64,000 nt of DNA, taken from positions 33,050 through 97,049 of the forward strand of contig JBLKRX010000019.1 in NCBI GenBank assembly GCA_047608075.1, read 5' to 3'. Source of the DNA: Ferdinandcohnia humi_A. GTDB lineage: Bacteria > Bacillota > Bacilli > Bacillales > Bacillaceae_L. This document shows, piece by piece, positions 9,536 to 18,508 of the stretch (positions are counted from its first letter, which is position 1; each line of letters begins with the position of its first letter). The position numbers were made by a program, and so were the translations under genes. The notes beneath the pieces are model-generated. The model saw only the letters and a list, made by a program, of their open reading frames with translations, made no database searches and was not told where the DNA came from.

Positions 9536-10510
9536 CTAAGGGACAAGTATTAACTTACCTACTGTTTTTCTACCTTGTAGAAGTGTATGTACCATCTCTG
9601 CCTGTTCTAATTTATATACACCTCCGATTCTTAGCTTTAACTTGCCACTATACGCATAATGCAAAAGTTCCCTTAAACTTGATTGAAATAATTCAGGTTT
9701 TCTCATGATTTGAGGTAAGAAGAAGCCGATGACTGATTGATTTTTTTCCATTAAACTAGCTGGATACATAATACTCTGTTCTCCACTAGCAACTCCATAA
9801 ATTACAAGTCTACCGAAAGGAGCAAGACATGCGAGTGTTTTTTTGAATACGTCTCCTCCTGCCATTTCTAGGGAAACATCAATACCTTTGTTGTTTGTTA
9901 TTTCCATAACACGCTTTTCCCAATCAGGATGTGTGTAATTAACAACTTCGTCAGCTCCCATTTCCTTTGCTAGAGCAAGCTTTTCAACTGAACTCGCAGT
10001 TCCTATTACCTTTCCTGCCCCAAATAGCTTTGCAAGCTGAACAGCTAGTGTACCTACTCCCCCTGCTGCTGCGTGAATTAATACCGTTTCTCCTTCTCCG
10101 AGCTGCCCCATCGTTTTCAATATGTGGTAGGCACTTAATCCTTGTAAAGGTAAAGCAACTGCCGTATGAAAATCAACACCGTCAGGAATTGGGATCAGTG
10201 ATCTTTCATGTGCAACAGCGAATTCTGCATAGCCTTTCGATTCAATTAGTGCAACTACTCTAGTACCAACAGAAACAGATGTAACATTCTCTCCAACATC
10301 TACAACTATTCCAGCTATCTCTGTTCCAGGAATAAACGGAAGCTCAGTTTTAACTACATATTGACCTACACGTCTAGCTGTATCAGCATAATTCACACCC
10401 ACTGCTTTCACTTCAATAAGGACTTCATATTCCCGCGGTTTAGGTAACTCTATATCAATATACTGTAGAACTTCAGGTCCACCGAATTCAGTAAATTGTA
10501 TGGCCTTCAT
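9536..10510 (-). CDS. Zinc-less quinone oxidoreductase (MDR family)
   Basis: A 324-residue NADPH:quinone reductase-type enzyme. The N-terminal GroES-like catalytic half includes FIPGTEIAGIVVDVGENV. The Rossmann half has the nucleotide loop HAAAGGVGTLAVQLAKLFGA (about 148-167). Zinc ligands of classical alcohol dehydrogenases are absent. The ATG lies after AAGGAGGAAATGAG. It is the last gene of the TetR-linked acyl-CoA block, 210 bp downstream of the broken phosphotransferase gene. Related operons use such enzymes beside acyl-CoA dehydrogenases; the exact substrate is unknown. Confidence 0.85.
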   Translation of the reverse strand: MKAIQFTEFGGPEVLQYIDIELPKPREYEVLIEVKAVGVNYADTARRVGQYVVKTELPFIPGTEIAGIVVDVGENVTSVSVGTRVVALIESKGYAEFAVAHERSLIPIPDGVDFHTAVALPLQGLSAYHILKTMGQLGEGETVLIHAAAGGVGTLAVQLAKLFGAGKVIGTASSVEKLALAKEMGADEVVNYTHPDWEKRVMEITNNKGIDVSLEMAGGDVFKKTLACLAPFGRLVIYGVASGEQSIMYPASLMEKNQSVIGFFLPQIMRKPELFQSSLRELLHYAYSGKLKLRIGGVYKLEQAEMVHTLLQGRKTVGKLILVP

Positions 10511-10719
10511 CTCATTTCCTCCTTACTTTTATTCAAATTTTAGATTAAGTGTAATGATGTAACCGTATAATCCATATTCTCGTTTAATGTAACAGCAATT
10601 TCGCGGTGTATTCTTATTTTCTTCAAAGGTGTCCCCTCCACCCGCAGAGAATGTTTGTCCTGGATTGAAAATATAAGACTAGGTTTAACAAAGCCCTTAT
10701 ATTAAAAATTGAAGCTCCA

Positions 10720-11783
10720 CTATGAAATGCTTCCTTCTCCATATCTCGTGGTTAATAAGGCATAGTTAACCAGATTGTTCACAAACGTATTAAAATGGGT
10801 AAACCTTGGATCTTGTGTTTGACCATTTTTATAGCGATAATAGATCTGCTGACATATTACAGCTAGCTTAAAATAAGCAAAGGTAACATAAAAATTTATG
10901 TTAGAGACATCCCTTCCACTTTTTAATGCATATCGATTAATAAAATCTTCACGGGAATAAAAACCTGCCTTAACCGTAATAGGAGGCTTACCTAAACCTT
11001 TCTTTAAGAAATCTGGATCATCAGCTTGAATCCAATAGCTCATCGCAGCACCAACATCGGCTAAAGGGTCCCCAATAGTCGTCATTTCCCAATCAAATAA
11101 TCCCACCATTTCAGATAGATCATCCGAGAAAATGGCATTATTAAGCTTGTAATCATAATGTATAATGGTAGAAGCTGAAGAAGTTGGTATTGAATTGACA
11201 AGCCATTTTTGTAACTCCTCAATCCCACTAATAGATTCTGTTTTAAAGCGTTCATAACGTGTAATCCACCCATGAACCTGACGCTCCATAAACCCTTCTG
11301 GCTGTGTCATCTTTGTTAGTTCTGTCCGTGTATAAGCGATATCATGTAGCATCACTAAGCTATCTACCATTTTTCTTGAAATCTTCTTACATAACTCAAG
11401 TGTTGGTTGTATGTGTCAAGTACGATTCCTCGTTTTCTTTCCATAATCAAAAATGGACTTCCTACGATAGCTTTATTATCTGAAAATAAGAATGGTTTCG
11501 GTGCTAAACAGTAACGTTGATGTAGCTCCCTTAAAATAAGGAACTCTCTACTCATGTCATGTGCTTTTGAGGCTAATAGGCCATGTGGAGGTCTGCGAAG
11601 TACCGCTTCCCAGTCCCCAATTGTTAACTGATAGGTCAAATTAGAGTGTCCTGCTCCAAATTGTTCAATCGTTAAGCTTTCATTTGGTAAATTTTCAATA
11701 TTCTCTCGTAAAAACCGTTCAAGCACGGGAATATTAAGTTCCTCTCCCTTACGAACAGATACAGTATCTGTATAACTTTTCAC
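10720..11783 (-). pseudogene. Acyl-CoA-linked phosphotransferase (APH family), frameshifted
   Basis: Two adjoining reading frames together give one aminoglycoside-phosphotransferase-like protein of the ACAD10/ACAD11-associated kind (about 355 residues). The N-terminal part (GTG at 11783) carries FGAGHSNLTYQL and RRPPHG, and ends in a foreign tail after GIVLDTY. The C-terminal part resumes at about 11410 in another frame with MVDSLVMLHD, the Brenner-type HYDYKLNNAIF and FDWEMTTIGDPLADVG. The frame offset fits loss of one base or gain of two near 11395-11420. It could be a true mutation or a sequencing error. A TetR-type operator lies about 100 bp upstream. Proteins of this class sit with acyl-CoA dehydrogenases and probably activate hydroxylated acyl substrates. 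Confidence 0.8.
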
Positions 11784-11885
11784 CTCTTAGTACCTCCCTT
11801 AATGCATCAGTTTCACAAAACCGGACATTTACGTATGCTTCATATACGATTTAATTAACAACCCTTATACTAGATGGATAATTTA

Positions 11886-11905
11886 CATACTAACCGCTCA
11901 GTATG
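11886..11905. promoter_or_regulatory. TetR-type operator upstream of the phosphotransferase gene
   Basis: CATACT-AACCGCTC-AGTATG has perfect 6-bp arms. Its core ACTAACCGCTCAGT (11889-11902) matches 12 of 14 bases of the palindrome at 16655-16668. The adjacent TetR gene is the likely regulator. Confidence 0.65.
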
Positions 11906-11918
11906 TTTTTTAATTTGA

Positions 11919-11944
11919 AATTCCCCCTATATACTGGGGGAAAC
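11919..11944 (-). terminator. Terminator of the TetR gene
   Basis: TTCCCCC pairs with GGGGGAA around 8 bases, 13 bp after the TetR stop codon. Confidence 0.75.
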
Positions 11945-11956
11945 TTTATCATATAT

Positions 11957-12526
11957 TCAGTTAGTAATATGAATTCCATTAAGTATCATTTCAACATATA
12001 TTTGGGCAACCTCTTGATCTGTAAGCTTGCCTTTAGGTTTAAACCATTCATAACTCCAATTTGTCATTCCTAAAATTCCAAAAGTAGCTATTTCAACTGA
12101 GAGGTCCTTTCGAAACTCCCCATTAGTAACACCCTCCTCAAGTAATTTCTGTAGGTTAAACCGAAATTGATCACGTTTAAGAATAATTTGAGCCAAATGC
12201 CCTTCACTAAGATTTATCATCTCTCGGAAAAACACCTTCGCACTTGCACCCTTTGTTTCAATTCGGTGCAGTAACAGATATACAATTTCATAGAGTTTTG
12301 TCTTACTATCCTTGTCTTTGTTCTCAAGTATTGCTTGTTGTTCACTAAGTAAGTCCTCTATATAGCCAAGATGAATATCCATCAGGAGCTCTTCTTTACT
12401 AGAAAAATAATAATAAAAGGTCCCTTTGGTTACACCAAGTGAATCAACTATGTCTTGTATTGAGGTTTCAGAAAATCCTTTTTTTTGGAATAATAAGATG
12501 CTTTGTTCTGTTATTTTGTTCTTCAT
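11957..12526 (-). CDS. TetR/AcrR family repressor of the acyl-CoA genes
   Basis: A 189-residue TetR regulator. The N-terminal helix-turn-helix is TSIQDIVDSLGVTKGTFYYYF (about residues 21-41), followed by SKEELL. The C-terminal ligand domain resembles the KstR2/FadR-like group that senses acyl-CoA. It sits between two gene groups of a fatty-acid type pathway. The 14-bp motif ACTAACCGGTTAGT, found upstream of both groups, is its likely site. Its own -10 TATAAT overlaps a different inverted repeat, suggesting autoregulation. The ligand is inferred. Confidence 0.85.
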   Translation of the reverse strand: MKNKITEQSILLFQKKGFSETSIQDIVDSLGVTKGTFYYYFSSKEELLMDIHLGYIEDLLSEQQAILENKDKDSKTKLYEIVYLLLHRIETKGASAKVFFREMINLSEGHLAQIILKRDQFRFNLQKLLEEGVTNGEFRKDLSVEIATFGILGMTNWSYEWFKPKGKLTDQEVAQIYVEMILNGIHITN

Positions 12527-12540
12527 GAAGCTTTCCTCTC

Positions 12541-12564
12541 TCAGTTTTTTTAAAACTGATTATA
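12541..12564 (-). promoter_or_regulatory. TetR gene promoter -10 with overlapping inverted repeat
   Basis: On the minus strand an extended -10, TGATATAAT (TATAAT at 12564-12559), is followed at once by AAAACTGA paired with TCAGTTTT (12541-12559), 15 bp before the TetR ATG. The arms are perfect with a 3-base centre. The location fits an autoregulatory operator. The rest of the gap to 12838 shows nothing else I recognise. Confidence 0.5.
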
Positions 12565-12838
12565 TCATATATAAACCTTCAATTTACTTTTTGTATACAG
12601 GATAAGTACGCTTCAACCGCATAAATATCACACATAAAAGCATGTCAGTTTTACAAGGAGATACTATCAGAACGAAGTGGAGTTCACAAGCATCCCCGTA
12701 GACTTATTTAGATGTAGCAATCAGAAAAAGCCGTGAGCATTTTCACTGTATAACGGGATATGGATACAATAGATTCCACGTACAAATTTGAAATGCTTTA
12801 ATATGAAGTTACTCCTCTTTATTCTTGAGAAGCAAATT

Positions 12839-14452
12839 CTACTTAACCTTGGAGACCTCTTCTCGAAGAACACGTCGAAGTATTTTACCCACATTCGTTT
12901 TTGGAAGCTCGTTTCTAAACTCTACTACCTTTGGTACCTTATATACTGCTAAATGTTGTTTACAATAAGAAATAATCTCTTCCTCAGTTGCATCTTTTCC
13001 TTGCTTTAATACAACAAAAGCCTTTACAGTCTCACCTCTGTATTCATCTGGAATGCCAATTACAACCGCTTCTTGAACAGATGGGTGCTCATATAAAACT
13101 TCTTCAATATCTCTTGGATAAATATTATATCCACTTGCAATAATCATATCTTTTTTCCTGTCTACTATATATACATAACCATCCTCATCCATTCTTGAGA
13201 TATCTCCAGTAAATAACCATCCATCGCGAAGTGTATTTGCTGTTTCCTCAGGCATATTCCAATATCCCTTCATCACTTGAGGTCCCTTTATAATGAGCTC
13301 GCCTAGTTCACCATATGGTACCTCTACTGTACCTGTAGCCAAATCAACTACCTTGTATTCAGTACATGGAATACCAATTCCAATACTACCTGGCTTTCTT
13401 TCAGCAAATATAGGATTACAATGTGTTACTGGAGATGCCTCTGAGAGTCCATACCCCTCAAGTACCATTGCACCAGTTTTACCTTCAAATTCCTTCATTA
13501 GCTCAACCGGCATCGGTGCACTTCCACTGTTACACACTCGAATACTGTCTAAGCTATATTCTACAGATTTCGGATGGTTTGTAAGTGCAACATACATCGT
13601 AGGGACACCTGGGAACATCGTTATTTGCTCCCGAGTAATCGTTTGAAGAAGTTCCTCTACATCAAATCTTGGTAATAATGTATTTGCGGAGCCACAGTAG
13701 ATTGATAGATTCATACCAGACGTCATTCCAAAGACATGAAAGATTGGAATAACCGTTAGTGAGCGTTCTTGTCCAAACGTTATGTCACTTTTGAAAAACT
13801 CATAGCTTTGAATAATATTTGCAACTAAATTACGATGTGTAAGCATTGCACCTTTTGAAAGACCAGTAGTGCCCCCTGTATATTGCAAAACAGCAATATC
13901 ATGTTCAGGATCGATTTGTACTGGTGTAACAGTTCCAGTAGCTGTTTTCATAAACTGCTCAAACGATTTATCTGGTGAGAAATTAGTTTCTGAAGGCTGT
14001 AAACTAACATTGATAATATTTTTTAGCTTTGTATTAGGTTGAACTGCCTTTACTCTAGGATATAAAGCATCAAGGGCAATTATTGTTTCGGCTCCAGAAT
14101 CCGTTAGGATGTACTGAAGCTCCCTCTCTACCAAGAGAGGATTGATTTGAGTGATAATTGCACCTGCATTAAGCGCACCAAAATAGGAGATTACATATTG
14201 AGGGCAGTTAGGTAGCATAATAGCTACTCGATCTCCTTTTTGTACACCTGCAGCTTGTAATGCTGTAGTAAACACATGAACTAACCCGGATAATTCTTGA
14301 TATGTCATTCTTTTCTGGTAAAAAATAATTGCTTCATTTTGTGGTATTTTTGAAGTAGTATCTTTGAGAATTTGGCCTAATGGAATATTTGGAATGTCTA
14401 CCTCTGTTGCTGTAGTTGGTGGATAATGCTTTAACCATACTTTTTCACTCAC
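12839..14452 (-). CDS. Long-chain fatty-acid-CoA ligase
   Basis: A 537-residue adenylate-forming enzyme that activates fatty acids to acyl-CoA with ATP. Motifs present are YTGGTTGLSKGAMLTHRN (P-loop-like), the A5-type GYGLSEASPV, YGELGELIIKGPQVMKGYW, FTGDISRMDEDGY, DRKKDMIIASGYNIYPRDIE, and the C-terminal catalytic Lys in LPKTNVGKILRR. The chosen GTG lies 7 bases after GGAGG and gives the N-terminus VSEKVWLKHYP, typical of LcfA/FadD proteins. The in-frame ATG 87 bases upstream lacks a ribosome site. It is third in the acyl-CoA dehydrogenase-SDR-ligase series on this strand. Confidence 0.9.
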   Translation of the reverse strand: MSEKVWLKHYPPTTATEVDIPNIPLGQILKDTTSKIPQNEAIIFYQKRMTYQELSGLVHVFTTALQAAGVQKGDRVAIMLPNCPQYVISYFGALNAGAIITQINPLLVERELQYILTDSGAETIIALDALYPRVKAVQPNTKLKNIINVSLQPSETNFSPDKSFEQFMKTATGTVTPVQIDPEHDIAVLQYTGGTTGLSKGAMLTHRNLVANIIQSYEFFKSDITFGQERSLTVIPIFHVFGMTSGMNLSIYCGSANTLLPRFDVEELLQTITREQITMFPGVPTMYVALTNHPKSVEYSLDSIRVCNSGSAPMPVELMKEFEGKTGAMVLEGYGLSEASPVTHCNPIFAERKPGSIGIGIPCTEYKVVDLATGTVEVPYGELGELIIKGPQVMKGYWNMPEETANTLRDGWLFTGDISRMDEDGYVYIVDRKKDMIIASGYNIYPRDIEEVLYEHPSVQEAVVIGIPDEYRGETVKAFVVLKQGKDATEEEIISYCKQHLAVYKVPKVVEFRNELPKTNVGKILRRVLREEVSKVK

Positions 14453-14587
14453 GAAAACGCCTCCATTTTTTTGATTAATAATATTTGGTGTTCCTAGTAC
14501 CCATCTGTTAACCTTTTGCGATTGACTTGAGCTGTTCAAATTCCGTATGTTCCACCATTGCTGTATATAGTTTGATTTGTAGCTCTT

Positions 14588-15361
14588 TTAAGAGACGTGA
14601 ATACCACCATCTACAATGATTGTATCGCCTGTAATAAAATTTGAAGCGTTAGAAGCTAAGAAAACAGCTACTCCCTTTAAATCTTGGTCAGTACCTAAGC
14701 GTCGAAGCGGAGTCATTTCTTTTAGGAAATCACTACCTTGTTCAATTGTTACTTTGGACATTTTTGTTGGGAAGAACCCAGGTGCAATTGAATTTACATT
14801 AATATTGTATTGCCCCCATTTCGCAGCCAAATCCTTAGTAAAAGTGATAATTGCTCCTTTACTTGTGTTGTAGCCGATTGTATCCATTAAACGTGGATCA
14901 ATTCCTCCTAGACCAGCAACAGAAGAGATATTAATGATTTTCCCACTTTTTTGTTTGATCATAACCTTACCAACTGCCTGACTCATAAGGAAAGTTCCAT
15001 TTACATTCACTGACATAACCTTTTGCCAAGCCTCAAATGGCATATCTACTACCGGAGCACCCCAGGTCGCTCCACTATTATTAACAAGAATGTCAATTGT
15101 TCCAAAGGCTTTAACTGTTTCATTAACAACATGATGGACATCTTCAGGCCTAGTTACATCACATTGAAGAGCAAAAGATTTTACACCCTTCTCTATTAGC
15201 CTAGCACTTACCTCCTGGCATGCTTCCACTCTTCTAGAACATACAACAACATTTGCACCTGCTTCAGCAAAACCTTCTGCAATTTGTTCTCCTAATCCTC
15301 TACCTCCTCCAGTCACGATAGCTGTCTTTCCCTTTAAGCTGAACAAATCTAATACATACAT
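14588..15361 (-). CDS. Short-chain dehydrogenase/reductase
   Basis: A 257-residue classical SDR. The cofactor loop is TGGGRGLGEQIA (about 18-29), followed by the NNSGA motif, the catalytic Ser in NISSVAG, the YNTSKGA Tyr/Lys pair and a C-terminal VDGGIHVS. It resembles FabG-like 3-hydroxyacyl dehydrogenases and probably oxidises a 3-hydroxyacyl-CoA or related intermediate of the neighbouring pathway. The ATG follows TAGGAGAGATTAT. The gap to the upstream acyl-CoA dehydrogenase is 43 bp, consistent with one operon. Confidence 0.85.
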   Translation of the reverse strand: MYVLDLFSLKGKTAIVTGGGRGLGEQIAEGFAEAGANVVVCSRRVEACQEVSARLIEKGVKSFALQCDVTRPEDVHHVVNETVKAFGTIDILVNNSGATWGAPVVDMPFEAWQKVMSVNVNGTFLMSQAVGKVMIKQKSGKIINISSVAGLGGIDPRLMDTIGYNTSKGAIITFTKDLAAKWGQYNINVNSIAPGFFPTKMSKVTIEQGSDFLKEMTPLRRLGTDQDLKGVAVFLASNASNFITGDTIIVDGGIHVS

Positions 15362-15404
15362 ATAATCTCTCCTATCATAAAAACTTTGAATCTCCCAGAT
15401 TTCT

Positions 15405-16607
15405 TTATTTTTTTATTTCTATCTTTGCAACTTGGGCTTTATGAACTTCATCAGGCCCATCTGCAAGTCTTAATGTTCTTGCATTCGCCCACTGTGCTGC
15501 AAGTTGAAAATCATCACTAACCCCAGCTGCACCAAAGGCTTGAATTGCTCGATCAATAACATTAAGTGCCATTGTAGGAGCAACGACTTTAATCATTGCA
15601 ATTTCTGCTTTCGCTTCCTTGTTTCCGACTGTGTCCATCATATAGGCTGCTCTCATCGTAAGTAGTCTAGCTTGTTCAATTTCAATTCTAGATACTGCAA
15701 TCCATTCTTGGATTACTCCTTGACTAGCTAATGATTTTCCAAAAGCAATGCGACCCTGGACTCTTTTACACATTTCTTCTAATGCACGTTCTGCTGCTCC
15801 CATTAACCTCATACAATGGTGAATCCTGCCCGGGCCTAATCTTCCTTGTGCTATCGCAAACCCTTTCCCTTCACCCCAAATAATGTTTGATGCAGGTATT
15901 CTAACATTCTCATATGAAATTTCTGCGTGTCCATGCGGAGCGTGGTCATAGCCAAATACATTAAGTGTTCGTTCAATTTGAACTCCCTTTGTATCTAGCG
16001 GCACTAGAATCATAGATTGTTGCTCATGACGAGGTGCATTAGGGTCCGTTTTCCCCATAAAAATTGCTATTTTACAGCGTGGGTCACCTGCACCTGAAGA
16101 CCACCATTTACGTCCATTAATAATATACTCATCACCATTATGGATAATGCTTGCTTGTATATTTGTTGCATCTGCTGAAGCAACGTCCGGTTCAGTCATG
16201 GAAAAACAAGATCGAATATCTCCAGCTAATAGAGGCTTGAGCCATGTCTCCTTTTGTTCCGGAGATCCATACCTAACTAAAACCTCCATATTGCCTGTAT
16301 CAGGAGCATTACAATTAATAACTTCCGGAGCAATCATCGATCTACCCATAATTTCGCAAAGAGGCGCATATTCGACATTTGTTAAACCTGCACCATATTC
16401 ACTATCAGGTAAAAACAAGTTCCATAATCCTTGTTCCTTTGCTTTGTTCTTTAACTCCTCGATTATAGGTGGTACTTCTGCCCAACGATTCGCTTGTTAA
16501 TTTAATTGATCTTCATAAACCTTTTCATTAGGGTATACATATTCCTCCATGAAAATGTTTACCTTTTGTTGGAGCTCAATAACCTTCTTTGAATAAGAAA
16601 AATTCAT
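15405..16607 (-). pseudogene. Acyl-CoA dehydrogenase, interrupted by an in-frame TAA
   Basis: The full reading frame from ATG 16607 gives 400 codons of an ACAD11-like acyl-CoA dehydrogenase, but codon 37 (16499-16497) is TAA. Before the stop it reads MNFSYSKKVIEL ... VYEDQLN. After it, in the same frame, QANRWAEVPPIIEELK leads straight into the conserved LFLPDSEYGAG, CFSMTEP and ARTLRLADGPDEVH. Homologs usually have Glu at this place, so one GAA-to-TAA change would explain it. Everything else looks intact. Restart at a TTG (16418) is possible but would lose the N-terminal helix. A perfect operator palindrome lies 48 bp upstream of the ATG. Confidence 0.85.
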
Positions 16608-16654
16608 CGCTCACATCTCCTATATAGACTTGAAACAACAAACCCTTGGCACTA

Positions 16655-16668
16655 ACTAACCGGTTAGT
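16655..16668. promoter_or_regulatory. TetR-type operator upstream of the acyl-CoA dehydrogenase operon
   Basis: ACTAACCGGTTAGT is a perfect 14-bp palindrome placed between the probable promoter and the ribosome site. The same core with two changes occurs upstream of the phosphotransferase gene at 11889-11902. Confidence 0.7.
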
Positions 16669-16811
16669 ATGTAACCATACCTATATATTACTATTATTCA
16701 CTTGTTTTATTCAACAACTTTTCTAAATATTCAAAATAATTTACCCAGTAAAACTTTTATAAAATTAGTAGAGTGGAGGTAAGGGGATTTTAACAAAGAA
16801 TAGAGGAGCAA

Positions 16812-16836
16812 AAGCCACGTGTTGAACGTGGCATTT
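16812..16836. terminator. Terminator of the 60-residue protein gene
   Basis: GCCACGT pairs with ACGTGGC around a 5-base loop, with A/T runs on both sides, just after the leftward stop at 16846. Confidence 0.85.
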
Positions 16837-16845
16837 TTGTTTATC

Positions 16846-17028
16846 TTATAGACCACCTTCATATTTACCGTCATTTTTAGGCGCTTTTTCTTTTTTGGCT
16901 TTATTCTTATGCTTTTGATTCGCATTATAACTCCCGTATTCATGACTAAATTCAGAATCAATAACAGCTGAATCAAAGCCTTGCTTATTTTTTTGTTGTG
17001 GATCATTCTTTTTTGTACGTTTTGCCAT
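16846..17028 (-). CDS. Small basic hydrophilic protein, spore-type
   Basis: A 60-residue Lys/Asn/Gln-rich protein (MAKRTKKNDPQQKNKQ...) with no membrane segment or Cys. The composition resembles minor small acid-soluble spore proteins, but I cannot assign a family. AGGAGGTGTTAATTAAAG precedes the ATG and a clear terminator follows, so it is a stand-alone gene. Confidence 0.65.
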   Translation of the reverse strand: MAKRTKKNDPQQKNKQGFDSAVIDSEFSHEYGSYNANQKHKNKAKKEKAPKNDGKYEGGL

Positions 17029-17408
17029 CTTTAATTAACACCTCCTTACGAAGATATCATAGTTATTGTCTACTGCCCGAAATTTTCTATACTACTGGCT
17101 TTTGGAGTTGGAACAGTTGGATCTGATAGAAGAAGGTAACGGAGGTTTTATGTAGGCTTTATTGATGACCTTACTCGACTATTATTTACTATAAAAGGAG
17201 TCAAGAACATTTATTGATTATCTTTCTTGGGATGGATATATTTCTTTATGGGTATAAGACTATCATTAATTACCATTCCCCAGTTTTATCCACCTTCAAA
17301 GAAATTATGATATAAAAAATACACACGAGATTTCATATCAGAAATATCGTGTGTATCACTTGTTAGTTTATACTCGAACTAAAATTTTCCTTTTAGATAA
17401 GAGTTCTC
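17029..17408. other. Intergenic region between the small basic protein and ykwC
   Basis: A 380-bp stretch without a supported gene. Its right end holds the ykwC terminator. The rest shows short interrupted frames only. Confidence 0.5.
17319..17356 (-). terminator. Terminator of ykwC
   Basis: ATACACACGA and TCGTGTGTAT form a 10-bp stem with extra pairing GATTTC/GAAATA inside. The minus-strand side continues into TTTTTTATA. Confidence 0.85.
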
Positions 17409-18302
17409 CTAATTATCCAACAGTTTATATAATGCTTGTGTACCGCTGTTTTCTTCTCCCTTTTCAGCTAACTCGTCATACATTTTTTTTGCAAGCTCCA
17501 ACCCAGGGGTTTCCATTCCCATTGCCTTTGCTTCTTCAATTGCAATTCCCATGTCTTTAATAAAATGTTTGATAAAGAACCCTGGTTCAAAGTTTCCGGT
17601 AATCATACGTGGAGCAAGGTTACTAAGTGACCAGCTGCCAGCAGCACCTGTTGAAATACTCTTTAATACTCGCTCAGGATCTAGACCAGATTTTTTCGCA
17701 TATACCATTGCTTCACTTACACCAATCATATTTGAAGCGATTGCAATTTGATTGCACATCTTTGTGTGTTGACCAGAACCTGCTGGACCTTGATACACAA
17801 TATTTTTCCCCATAATTTCTAACAATGGTTTACATGTTTCGAAGACATCTTCATCACCACCAACCATGATTGCAAGCCTAGCTTCTCTTGCACCCACATC
17901 TCCACCTGAGACTGGAGCATCTAGGGAGTACATCCCTTTTTCCTTGGCAGCTTCATAAATTTTTACTGCTAAGGAAGGAATAGATGTAGTCATGTCAATA
18001 AAATATGTACCTATTTTCGCGTTTTCTAGGAGGCCATCCTTACCCATATACACTTCCTCAACGTCATGCGGATAACCCACCATCGTTATTACAACGTTTG
18101 CCTCATGGGCAAGGTCCATTACAGTATTTTTCCACTCTGCTCCTAGTTGAACTAACTCCTTTGCTTTTTCTTTTGTACGTGTATATACAATTACCTTGTA
18201 ACCATTAGCAAGAATGTGGGCGGCCATACTTTTGCCCATTACACCTGTACCAATGAATCCGACTACAGTTTTTTCAATTGATATCTGATTGTTTTTCTCC
18301 AT
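17409..18302 (-). CDS. ykwC: NAD(P)-dependent beta-hydroxyacid dehydrogenase YkwC
   Basis: A 297-residue member of the 3-hydroxyisobutyrate/6-phosphogluconate dehydrogenase family. It has the Rossmann glycine motif GFIGTGVMGKSMA (about 15-27), the substrate loop DAPVSGGDVGA and the catalytic Lys region GSGQHTKMCNQIAIA. It matches B. subtilis YkwC along its whole length; the physiological substrate is not established. AAGGAG precedes the ATG. In B. subtilis ykwC is next to pbpH and kinA. Here the acyl-CoA block is inserted in that interval. Confidence 0.9.
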   Translation of the reverse strand: MEKNNQISIEKTVVGFIGTGVMGKSMAAHILANGYKVIVYTRTKEKAKELVQLGAEWKNTVMDLAHEANVVITMVGYPHDVEEVYMGKDGLLENAKIGTYFIDMTTSIPSLAVKIYEAAKEKGMYSLDAPVSGGDVGAREARLAIMVGGDEDVFETCKPLLEIMGKNIVYQGPAGSGQHTKMCNQIAIASNMIGVSEAMVYAKKSGLDPERVLKSISTGAAGSWSLSNLAPRMITGNFEPGFFIKHFIKDMGIAIEEAKAMGMETPGLELAKKMYDELAEKGEENSGTQALYKLLDN

Positions 18303-18508
18303 ATTAAATTCTCCTTATTTTTACTTTCATCATATCATAGACTATGAAAAAATAATCAAATGTCAGCTGACTTTTAAAACTCGGATATACCATCTGAAGT
18401 TTTACAAAGGTAAGGATTCCTCAGCTATCAATTGGTAAGAAAATTGCATTTCAAAAAAACGATCACTAAAATCGGATGAACGGATTTATTAGCTAGTAGC
18501 CCAATTTT

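Noticed and set aside
16731..17006. 91-codon minus frame rich in Lys and Ile
   Set aside because: Overlaps in another frame the 60-residue gene that has the better ribosome site and terminator.
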